Source: Candidatus Poribacteria bacterium (GTDB lineage: Bacteria > Poribacteria > WGA-4E > WGA-3G). Taken from it: a stretch of DNA of 6,180 bases. Made by a program: the position numbers and the translations under genes. Shown here one piece after another: positions 1-4,438 of this stretch (within the stretch, counting starts at the first letter, position 1; every line of letters starts with the position of its first letter). The notes under the pieces are model-generated. The model did not search any database and was not told where the DNA came from. It worked only from the letters and a program-made list of their open reading frames with translations. The DNA lies in NCBI GenBank assembly GCA_009842375.1, contig VYFM01000163.1:1-6180 (forward strand), read 5' to 3'.

Positions 1-6
1 ATTTGT

Positions 7-618
7 ATGTGTACCAAATGGGAACAGAATAACAGGCATTTCTTTCATCTTCGACCGGCACTTCATCTAAAATACTGGAATAAGTATAAATGTAACTATT
101 TTATTCACAATTTTGCTGTCTTGGCGTTATTGTGCTTTAGTTTAATTGGTATTTTCGGATGTGGTTATGTTTCAACCTCATCGTATCTGGAGCATATCAA
201 AACTATCAACATCCCACCTATTGAGATTCAGGATGCCGATATAGCTTATGATAACGTTTCACAACGTCCTTTTGACGAAGTTATCCATGATAAGTTAACC
301 CAAAGGTTCAATCGTAAATGGAACGACGGTAACGATTCCGAATTGACAATAAAGATCCAGGATTACGATATAAAAGAGCACGGGTTTGGTCCGAGTGGTA
401 ATGTTGAAATGTTACGGATGAGTCTACAAGTTGAATATCAATTTCTTGATAAGGTTAGGAACAATCTCATAGAAAGAAGAGATAACCATGTGCAGATACA
501 CGATTTCTATGTAGTAGACAACCGAGGAGAACCGCCTGAGACAGTTGATCAAGCAAAGAATTTGATAATAGATGAACTCATTGAGGATCTTTACAATCAA
601 CTTGCAGAACAGTGGTAA
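7..618 (+). CDS. LptE-like outer-membrane assembly lipoprotein
   Basis: The 203-residue product has a hydrophobic segment at about residues 35-51 ending in IFGC, so Cys52 is the likely lipidated residue. The mature part begins CGY, then has a strand like KTINIPPIEIQ, a region of variable strands, and a C-terminal helix ending ...LYNQLAEQW. That order matches the LptE (RlpB, PF04390) family, whose members sit in the LptD barrel of the outer membrane and help place lipopolysaccharide. The assignment rests on overall pattern, so it is family-level only. The stretch before the lipobox is unusually long (about 34 residues before the membrane segment). No in-frame ATG or GTG lies between position 7 and Cys52, and the frame is open to the window edge, so the true start could be upstream of position 1 or at a rare TTG start. 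The next lipoprotein gene follows 2 bp after the stop, so the two are probably co-transcribed. The Phe at lipobox position -2 is atypical. Confidence 0.62.
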   Translation: MCTKWEQNNRHFFHLRPALHLKYWNKYKCNYFIHNFAVLALLCFSLIGIFGCGYVSTSSYLEHIKTINIPPIEIQDADIAYDNVSQRPFDEVIHDKLTQRFNRKWNDGNDSELTIKIQDYDIKEHGFGPSGNVEMLRMSLQVEYQFLDKVRNNLIERRDNHVQIHDFYVVDNRGEPPETVDQAKNLIIDELIEDLYNQLAEQW

Positions 619-620
619 AG

Positions 621-1664
621 ATGAAACACGTCAACGTAATCTGTATTTGTTCTCTATTGACCATGTTTCTTCTGTCTTGTCAGGAAGAGCGTGGTAATTT
701 TACATCGGTTCATCAGGAAAATGCATACATTTTTGGCGTGTGGAAAGCACCAACGACAAAAATTGCGAATGAAGTATTAGTAGCTATTTCTGCCAATGTT
801 CAGGATAAGCGTGTAGCACAGATTAACGAGAATATAGAGGAGGAAGTGGTCCATAAGATGCTTCCTGCCTTGACAACTGCAGCACCTGAAACACTTTTAC
901 CAGATGATGGTGAAATAACTGATTGGGTGCGTGTTAAGAAACCTACAACTTACACCCCCGAAACGCTTTACAAAGATCGAATTTTGCTCTCAGACGATGA
1001 CCGTGATATTTATTTTAATTACGGATTTGAAAGAAAAGCGGAAGTAGAATATCAGAGTCCGAAATTTGGATCAATCCCGTATATCTTGCTTGAGATATTT
1101 GATATGGGAACACCTGAGAATGCCTTTGGCATTTTTAGCGTCTACAGTTATCCACAACCAAAATTTGAATGGGTTGGGTGTAAAGCGATTGTTTCAGGGA
1201 AATATCTCTGGTTCTGGAAAGGGAAATATTTCATACAGATAGAGGGTTATGCGATCGCGACAGGTATCCGTAAGGCAATGATTGCGCTTGCTGGGTCTAT
1301 TGCCAAACGGATTGAAGATCCTCCGCAAAAGATACCATTTCTTGAAGTTCTACCTAGTCAATACATACGTGGTAGTGAAAAGTTCTTTAAAACGAATTGG
1401 GCGTTAAGTCAAATTAATAAATCTGGACCTAATCCTTTTCCGCAATTGACAGATGACACTGTAGGGATTTCAGCACAATACAACATACGTTATAATGATC
1501 CCACACACCCATATAGTGTTTTTGTTCTCCGTTTCCCCGATGTTTCTGCAGCTGAATCGGCATATTCACTGTATCGCGATACTCTAATGTCTGAAAATGT
1601 GCCTTTTGAAACTAATTCTGAAACTGGGGCAATTCACATTAACGAACAATATACTGAACCGTAG
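621..1664 (+). CDS. DUF6599-like lipoprotein, possibly shortened at an amber codon
   Basis: The ATG at 621 is chosen over an in-frame GTG at 612. It gives a clean signal peptide of 19 residues ending LLSC (Cys20 lipidated) and starts 2 bp after the upstream stop, whereas the GTG would overlap that gene. The 347-residue protein has no transmembrane segment after the signal. Residues ~93-347 resemble the DUF6599 family: an opening LPDDGEITDW, an LYK...IYFNYGF segment (~116-136), then LLEIFDMGTPENAFGIFS (~156-173), and a second half opening with LPSQYIRGSEKFF. The function of DUF6599 is unknown; the lipobox places the protein at the cell envelope. After the TAG stop the same frame continues for 13 codons (YIFGFVFYTK-like, strand-forming) to a TAA at 1704-1706. 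The annotated end may therefore be a nonsense truncation of the last beta strand. Family assignment is from memory of its motifs and is moderately sure. Confidence 0.7.
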   Translation: MKHVNVICICSLLTMFLLSCQEERGNFTSVHQENAYIFGVWKAPTTKIANEVLVAISANVQDKRVAQINENIEEEVVHKMLPALTTAAPETLLPDDGEITDWVRVKKPTTYTPETLYKDRILLSDDDRDIYFNYGFERKAEVEYQSPKFGSIPYILLEIFDMGTPENAFGIFSVYSYPQPKFEWVGCKAIVSGKYLWFWKGKYFIQIEGYAIATGIRKAMIALAGSIAKRIEDPPQKIPFLEVLPSQYIRGSEKFFKTNWALSQINKSGPNPFPQLTDDTVGISAQYNIRYNDPTHPYSVFVLRFPDVSAAESAYSLYRDTLMSENVPFETNSETGAIHINEQYTEP

Positions 1665-1741
1665 GATTGTGATTACATTTTTGGATTTGTTTTCTACACA
1701 AAATAATTGATGAGAAAAGATAGGATTTAGCCGTTAACCAT

Positions 1742-1746
1742 GGGAG
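1742..1746 (+). promoter_or_regulatory. Shine-Dalgarno site of the amidohydrolase gene
   Basis: GGGAG lies 7 nt before the ATG at 1754. It matters because it supports translation from an internal-looking Met, although the reading frame is open and coding-like back to the TAG at 1721. Confidence 0.6.
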
Positions 1747-1753
1747 TTATTTT

Positions 1754-2509
1754 ATGCGGGGTGATTTTGAAGCATATCTCAATGATGAATTTCGAGACGA
1801 ATCTGGTAAGTTGGACCTCAACGTATTACTTGCATTAGAAGACGAGGCATCTATGGATGTTGCTGTCGTTATGCCGACTCCTCAACCGAATCCTCGTAAT
1901 GCTGAACTTGCTGATGTCATTCGCGGTAACCAGCGTGCGCTTGGATGTGCGCTTGTGCATCCGACAGAACCTGACCCCGTTTCGCAAGTCAAATTTGCAG
2001 CACAAGAATGGAGTATGCCGGGTATTAAATTGATGCCAGCGATTCACAATTACAATGTTGATGATCCAATAGTGCGTCCTGTTGTTGAAGCAGCCCGTGA
2101 CTTCGGACTGATTATTTCAATTCATTCAGGACCTAATAATTGTCATCCGAATCGTATTGGCACTGTAGCGAGTTGGGTGCCAGAAACACCGATTATTATG
2201 GATCACATGGGATTTCCCGACGATTTAGATGATGCAATCTCTGTAGCAAAAGTGAACAGAAACGTCTTTCTCGGGACCACTATATTACGGTTCCATCGGC
2301 GTTGGGGAGATGACCCTGACACGGTTGTACCGACAGAGGTAAAGGCTGCGGTTGATACGCTTGGACCGGAACAGATTGTATTTGGATCTAATCTTCCCGA
2401 ATACAGACCTATTCAGGTTGTCAATGCACTAAAACGGTTGGAACTCGGTGATGATGCGGAAGCGTTGATTTTTGGTGATAATCTTGCACGGATCTATGGG
2501 TTGGATTGA
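1754..2509 (+). CDS. Amidohydrolase-2 family protein with incomplete metal site
   Basis: The 251-residue product looks like a COG2159/PF04909 amidohydrolase (TIM-barrel, ACMSD-like superfamily). Visible landmarks are DVAVVMPTPQPNP (~35-47), ALVHPTEPDP (~66-75), GIKLMPAIHNY (90-100), the strand-5 His in SIHSGP (His124), the strand-6 His in MDHMGF (His151), and FGSNLPEYRP (210-219). The canonical N-terminal IDxHxH motif is missing because the frame starts at MRGDFEAYL, which in such enzymes normally follows that motif. The strand-8 motif, usually FGSDxP, has Asn213 where the metal- or proton-handling Asp is expected. The start at 1754 has a good Shine-Dalgarno (1742-1746). Upstream codons 1703-1720 read KIIDEKR-like before the amber at 1721, perhaps a decayed start of the same gene. 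It may be a catalytically weakened member or a 5'-truncated gene; the rest is intact and uses codons normally. Substrate unknown. It stands alone, 90 bp after the lipoprotein gene. Confidence 0.75.
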   Translation: MRGDFEAYLNDEFRDESGKLDLNVLLALEDEASMDVAVVMPTPQPNPRNAELADVIRGNQRALGCALVHPTEPDPVSQVKFAAQEWSMPGIKLMPAIHNYNVDDPIVRPVVEAARDFGLIISIHSGPNNCHPNRIGTVASWVPETPIIMDHMGFPDDLDDAISVAKVNRNVFLGTTILRFHRRWGDDPDTVVPTEVKAAVDTLGPEQIVFGSNLPEYRPIQVVNALKRLELGDDAEALIFGDNLARIYGLD

Positions 2510-2524
2510 GTTGTTATATTTATT

Positions 2525-2538
2525 TTCCTATTAAGGAA
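2525..2538 (+). repeat. Short inverted repeat after the amidohydrolase gene
   Basis: TTCCT (2525-2529) and AGGAA (2534-2538) form a 5-bp stem with a 4-nt loop, 16 bp after the stop codon. No T-run follows, so it is a poor intrinsic terminator. GGAAA/TTTCC arms recur at 2580-2595 and 2590-2619 before the toxin promoter, so these could instead be operator-like sites. Confidence 0.25.
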
Positions 2539-2579
2539 CACATTACGGACCTTACTTCCTTTTTCACGATTCCAGTTAG

Positions 2580-2619
2580 GGAAATTGGATTTTCCATATA
2601 CGTTGTGCAATTAGGAAAA
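2580..2619 (+). promoter_or_regulatory. Overlapping GGAAA/TTTTCC inverted repeats, possible operator
   Basis: GGAAA (2580-2584) pairs with TTTCC (2591-2595), and TTTTCC (2590-2595) also pairs with GGAAAA (2614-2619). The group ends 3 bp before the -35 box of the toxin-antitoxin promoter. Toxin-antitoxin operons are normally autorepressed by the antitoxin at such upstream palindromes, so this is a candidate HTH-antitoxin site. The arms are short and AT-rich, so chance is possible. Confidence 0.25.
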
Positions 2620-2621
2620 AG

Positions 2622-2650
2622 TTGAAAATATGCTAAAAATACATTATACT
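2622..2650 (+). promoter_or_regulatory. Sigma70-type promoter for the first toxin-antitoxin operon
   Basis: A -35 box TTGAAA (2622-2627) and a -10 box TATACT (2645-2650) are separated by exactly 17 bp, each one mismatch from consensus. Expected initiation at about 2656-2659 falls on or next to the ATG at 2659. There is no Shine-Dalgarno before that ATG, so the toxin mRNA would be leaderless or nearly so. Confidence 0.65.
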
Positions 2651-2658
2651 TAATAAAC

Positions 2659-2997
2659 ATGCAAATTCTCCCTAGAGAGATACTCCACTATACCACACCA
2701 AGCGGAAACAATCCGTATCGGCGATGGTATACACAGATTAAGGATCAAGCAGCACAGATAGCAATTTCGAATAGAATTTCTCGGATACGATCAGGTAACT
2801 TTGGTGATTACAAGCGATTGAGTAAAGATTTATACGAGTTGAGAATCCATTACGGACCTGGATATCGCGTCTATTTTGGGGTTTTTCAAAGTGATATCGT
2901 TATCCTACTTTGTGGAGGAACTAAAGGCACACAACAGCGAGATATTAGAAGAGCACAAAACTATTGGAATGACTTTCTGGATCGAATGAAGGAATAA
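2659..2997 (+). CDS. HigB/Gp49-type addiction-module toxin (RelE fold)
   Basis: The 112-residue product matches the putative addiction-module killer family (TIGR02683-like, Gp49/PF05973, RelE/ParE superfamily). Diagnostic segments in order are PYRRWYTQIKD (19-29), RISRIRSGNFGDYKRL (39-54), the core ELRIHYGPGYRVYF (60-73), the strand VILLCGGTKGTQ (81-92) and the C-terminal helix DIRRAQNYW (95-103). Length is normal for the family (~100 residues). Members of this superfamily act as ribosome-dependent mRNA endonucleases; Arg62, Tyr69, Arg70 and Lys89 are the conserved positions one would suspect of function. It is transcribed first, 5 bp before its partner antitoxin, the usual order for HigBA-like pairs. 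The ATG has no visible ribosome-binding site but sits just downstream of a strong promoter, which suggests leaderless translation. The frame is intact, with no sign of decay. Confidence 0.9.
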   Translation: MQILPREILHYTTPSGNNPYRRWYTQIKDQAAQIAISNRISRIRSGNFGDYKRLSKDLYELRIHYGPGYRVYFGVFQSDIVILLCGGTKGTQQRDIRRAQNYWNDFLDRMKE

Positions 2998-3002
2998 TTA
3001 CG

Positions 3003-3350
3003 ATGAGTATTGATAATAAACTTCAGCAATGCACGACCTCTTTTAAAGACTTTCTTCTTAAGGATCTTGCACAACCAGAATTTGCAAAAGGATATCTTAA
3101 GGCTGCGCTTCAAGATTATGATAAAGATGGCAACGTTGAGATGTTATTGCTCTCCATGAAAGATATCGCAGAAGCACAAGGTGGAATTGAAACACTTGTC
3201 AACTGGACAAAGCTCAACCCGCAAACTCTCACTTATCTCCTTAATGCAAAGCACCCACCGCAATTGGATAAAGTGTTGGACATCCTTTCCAGATTAAAAG
3301 ACTCCCTTCACACAAAACGTGCTGTCATTGAAAACGATTCTACAACGTAG
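3003..3350 (+). CDS. XRE-type addiction-module antidote, HigA-like
   Basis: The 115-residue product matches the putative addiction-module antidote family (TIGR02684-like, Xre helix-turn-helix). Residues 14-40 carry the typical FKDFLLKDLAQPEFAKGYLKAAL block, and residues ~47-98 hold the DNA-binding helices, with the landmark DIAEAQGGIETL (54-65) and recognition region LNPQTLTYLLN (71-81). Such proteins neutralise the partner toxin and repress the operon. The start is supported by AAGGAA at 2989-2994, 8 nt upstream, lying inside the end of the toxin gene, so translation is probably coupled. Compared with typical members, which have LYKALS before GNPTL, this one reads LTYLLNAKHPPQL, a divergent but alignable form. 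The C-terminal tail after residue 103 is charged and probably disordered. Confidence 0.87.
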   Translation: MSIDNKLQQCTTSFKDFLLKDLAQPEFAKGYLKAALQDYDKDGNVEMLLLSMKDIAEAQGGIETLVNWTKLNPQTLTYLLNAKHPPQLDKVLDILSRLKDSLHTKRAVIENDSTT

Positions 3351-3353
3351 GAA

Positions 3354-3469
3354 AAACATAATGAAATTCATCCTCGTTAAAGGCAGCATCATGCTCCATT
3401 GGGTTGACAAACTGCCGATTGACACTATAAACATTTATCTTACACAAAGCGTTACAATTTTTATTGTGG
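3354..3469 (+). repeat. Diverged ~120-bp repeat, copy A (after first TA module)
   Basis: It begins with AAACATAATGAAA (3354-3366), identical to 4306-4318. It then shares about two thirds identity over the next 30 bases, at matching codon positions, and ends with CAATTTTTATTGTGG (3455-3469), which differs at 2 of 15 bases from 4413-4427. The span is 116 bp against 122 bp in copy B. Both copies start right at the end of a toxin-antitoxin module. The middle parts align poorly. No target-site duplication was seen. Confidence 0.5.
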
Positions 3470-3531
3470 TACAATTCACTGTGTTTTTTAGGATTGACTT
3501 AATCATGTTGCCGCATAAAAATTTTCGTTGA
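3361..3531 (+). CDS. Small hypothetical protein, 56 residues
   Basis: The frame starts at an ATG 10 bp after the antitoxin stop, with AGGAA (3349-3353) 7 nt upstream, a normal Shine-Dalgarno. The product begins MKFILVKGSIML, continues through LPIDTINIYLTQ and a hydrophobic stretch (~VTIFIVVQFTVFF), and ends basic. I do not recognise it. Reasons to believe it: the ribosome-binding site, and a paralogous start (MKIKHVEGIPML) in copy B after the second module, where Met1, Lys2, Val6, Gly8, Met11 and Leu12 are kept. Reasons to doubt it: the frame contains a near-consensus promoter and a palindrome, copy B is broken by stops, and the composition is AT-rich. It may be a leader or remnant of a formerly coding repeat. 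Confidence 0.3.
   Translation: MKFILVKGSIMLHWVDKLPIDTINIYLTQSVTIFIVVQFTVFFRIDLIMLPHKNFR
3404..3431 (+). promoter_or_regulatory. Near-consensus sigma70 promoter upstream of second TA operon
   Basis: TTGACA (3404-3409, perfect) and TATAAA (3426-3431, one mismatch) are 16 bp apart. A second TTGACA lies at 3419-3424. Initiation near 3438 would give a ~160-nt leader before the AbrB-type antitoxin gene at 3599. The site lies inside the small frame at 3361-3531, so the two readings compete. Confidence 0.5.
3454..3475 (+). promoter_or_regulatory. ACAAT/ATTGT palindrome cluster, possible operator
   Basis: ACAAT (3454-3458), ATTGT (3463-3467) and ACAAT (3471-3475) make two overlapping perfect 5-bp inverted repeats with 4-nt and 3-nt centres. 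It sits just downstream of the promoter at 3404-3431 and upstream of the AbrB-type antitoxin. AbrB/VapB-type antitoxins bind palindromic sites near their own promoters, so this is a fair operator candidate. The CAAT-N4-ATTG core recurs at 4413-4424 before the TIR gene. Confidence 0.35.
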
Positions 3532-3558
3532 CACTGGAATATATGAGAAAAATAGAAC
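3528..3558 (+). promoter_or_regulatory. Possible second promoter of the AbrB/PIN operon
   Basis: A perfect TTGACA (3528-3533) overlaps the stop of the small frame. The best -10-like hexamers are AATAGA (3551-3556, 17-bp spacing, weak) or TAGAAC (3553-3558, 19-bp spacing). The -35 is convincing and the -10 is poor. It would start transcripts ~35 nt before the antitoxin gene. Confidence 0.3.
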
Positions 3559-3598
3559 AAACAATAAGGATTCGTAATAAGTTAGTAGGAGTAAGAAT

Positions 3599-3880
3599 AT
3601 GGCAGCAGCAAAAATACTTGAACATGGACAGATTACTATTCCTAAGCAAATCCGAGAGAGTTTAGGACTTAAGAAGGGCGATGTCGTAGATGCGAGACTT
3701 GAAGGCGATTGCGTTGTAATAACACCAAAGAAATTAGTAGCTCCAGAAGACTGGGAAAAGCTGCTGCAGATGATGAACACCGTCCATGAACAAAACAGAG
3801 GTATCAGCGAAGAAGAAGTCTATCAAGATGTCCAATGTGCAGTTGATGAACTTCGACAGGAAGATTATGACAAACAGTAG
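3599..3880 (+). CDS. AbrB/MazE-type antitoxin (VapB-like)
   Basis: The 93-residue protein opens with a SpoVT-AbrB swapped-hairpin domain, residues ~3-46: GQITIPKQIRESLGLKKGDV (10-29), then a strand pair ending CVVITPK (38-44). Residues 47-93 are acidic and helical (EDWEKLLQMMN..., SEEEVYQDVQ..., DELRQEDYDK), the usual toxin-neutralising tail that binds in the PIN groove. AGGAG at 3587-3591, 7 nt upstream, supports the start. The gene overlaps the PIN toxin by 14 bp, the classic antitoxin-first VapBC arrangement with coupled translation. AbrB-type partners commonly autoregulate their operon; the palindromes at 3454-3475 are candidate sites. It ends in TAG. Length and motifs are complete. Confidence 0.9.
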   Translation: MAAAKILEHGQITIPKQIRESLGLKKGDVVDARLEGDCVVITPKKLVAPEDWEKLLQMMNTVHEQNRGISEEEVYQDVQCAVDELRQEDYDKQ

Positions 3881-4313
3881 AAAACTGCGCGTCGTACTTG
3901 ATAGCGTCGTTGCCATCAGTGCTTTCCTTACGGATGGATTGACAGCAAAGCTTGTGTCTAAGTGTCAGGAATATGCATATCTTTATACGTCAGAAGATAT
4001 TTTGCAGGAGATTCGTCGAGTGCTTTTAGAGAAACCCCATATACGAAATCGTTATAAGTACTCATCTGAAAATGTAAACCTCTTTATCAGTTATCTGAGG
4101 AATATCAGCACGGTAGTTGCACATCTGCCGGTGATTCGCGTAATAGAACGCGATCCTAAAGATGACATGATTATTGCTTGTGCTGTTGCTATATCAGCCC
4201 ACTATATCGTAAGTCGTGATCAACACTTGCTGGGTCTTGTAAATTACCAGCAAATACAAATCGTCTCCCCAGAAGAATTTATCCATATTTTGAGGTATGA
4301 GATAGAAACATAA
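3867..4313 (+). CDS. PIN-domain toxin, PIN_3/COG1569 type (VapC-like RNase)
   Basis: The ATG at 3867 is chosen because AGGAAG (3858-3863) lies just upstream, the start overlaps the antitoxin stop, and the N-terminus then matches the family (RVVLDSVV soon after Met). An open frame further upstream lies wholly inside the antitoxin gene. The 148-residue product fits the PIN_3 family (TIGR00305-like toxin components): acidic residues Asp12 (VVLD), Glu48 (ILQEIRRVL), Asp100 (RDPKDDMIIACA) and Asp118 (VSRDQHLL) are all present, as is the C-terminal IVSPEEFIHIL strand-helix. These would hold Mg2+ for RNA cleavage, with the AbrB-type protein upstream as antitoxin. Oddly, the usual LDTNV motif reads LDSVV, replacing the conserved Thr by Ser and the Asn by Val, which could weaken activity. 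The frame is otherwise intact. Confidence 0.88.
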   Translation: MTNSRKLRVVLDSVVAISAFLTDGLTAKLVSKCQEYAYLYTSEDILQEIRRVLLEKPHIRNRYKYSSENVNLFISYLRNISTVVAHLPVIRVIERDPKDDMIIACAVAISAHYIVSRDQHLLGLVNYQQIQIVSPEEFIHILRYEIET

Positions 4314-4354
4314 TGAAAATCAAACATGTTGAAGGCATACCGATGCTGCGTTGA
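4313..4354 (+). pseudogene. Broken paralogue of the small ORF at 3361
   Basis: The ATG overlaps the PIN stop by 1 bp (TAATG). The 13-residue product MKIKHVEGIPMLR matches the first 13 residues of the 56-residue frame at Met1, Lys2, Val6, Gly8, Met11 and Leu12. A TGA then sits where copy A has TGG (Trp). Later codons in frame still show loose similarity. It is too short to be functional alone, unless it acts as a translated leader. Confidence 0.3.
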
Positions 4355-4384
4355 AAAATTTATCTACTTCGGCTGCCATTTATC

Positions 4385-4400
4385 GATTAGACCTGTAATC
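4385..4400 (+). promoter_or_regulatory. GATTA-N6-TAATC inverted repeat before the TIR gene
   Basis: Perfect 5-bp arms GATTA (4385-4389) and TAATC (4396-4400) flank a 6-nt centre, 38 bp before the GTG start. It may be an operator or chance in AT-rich DNA. No convincing -35/-10 pair was found between 4314 and 4438, so the TIR gene may be read from the upstream PIN operon. Confidence 0.22.
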
Positions 4401-4427
4401 TTGAACCTAAAGCAATTTACATTGTGG

Positions 4428-4433
4428 AGAGGA
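4428..4433 (+). promoter_or_regulatory. Shine-Dalgarno site deciding the GTG start of the TIR gene
   Basis: AGAGGA (with GGAG just before it at 4426-4429) lies 5 nt upstream of the GTG at 4439. This makes the non-ATG start credible; the first in-frame Met inside the gene is residue 29, within the TIR domain. Confidence 0.7.
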
Positions 4434-4438
4434 TAATC

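Larger units (their letters stand above)
4306..4427 (+). repeat. Diverged ~120-bp repeat, copy B (after second TA module)
   Basis: It starts in the last codons of the PIN gene (AAACATAATGAAA, identical to copy A), carries MKIKHVEGIPMLR then a TGA at 4352-4354, and ends with CAATTTACATTGTGG (4413-4427). Further codons in the same frame read KIYLLRLPFID, a TAG, then TCNLEPKAIYIVE, echoing LPID and IFIVV of copy A. It looks like a decayed or promoter-less version of the unit after the first module. It runs into the ribosome-binding site of the TIR gene. Confidence 0.5.

Noticed and set aside
612..620. GTG at 612 as start of the DUF6599-like lipoprotein
   Set aside because: It overlaps the upstream stop and adds only Met-Val-Lys; the ATG at 621 gives a standard lipoprotein signal.
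1835..2047. Short - strand frame inside the amidohydrolase gene
   Set aside because: It is antisense shadow of a well-conserved coding region.
2510..2658. Non-coding RNA or riboswitch before the first toxin
   Set aside because: Only short AT-rich inverted repeats and a promoter are visible, and the promoter leaves no leader for a riboswitch.
3786..3866. Upstream extension of the PIN toxin from an ATG at 3786
   Set aside because: It lies inside the antitoxin gene in another frame; the ATG at 3867 has a Shine-Dalgarno and fits the family N-terminus.
3499..3916. Two - strand frames overlapping the AbrB-type antitoxin
   Set aside because: Both are antisense to the clear SpoVT-AbrB antitoxin and PIN start; their sequences are low-complexity.
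1662..4390. Genome-wide recoding of UAG as sense
   Set aside because: TAG at 1662, 1721 and 4388 sit in coding-like frames, but TAG also ends the intact XRE and AbrB antitoxins, after which the frames close within 6-9 codons. Local decay explains the three sites more simply.
2510..4438. Insertion sequence or transposase remnant explaining the repeats
   Set aside because: No transposase-like coding, terminal inverted repeats or target duplications were found around either repeat copy.
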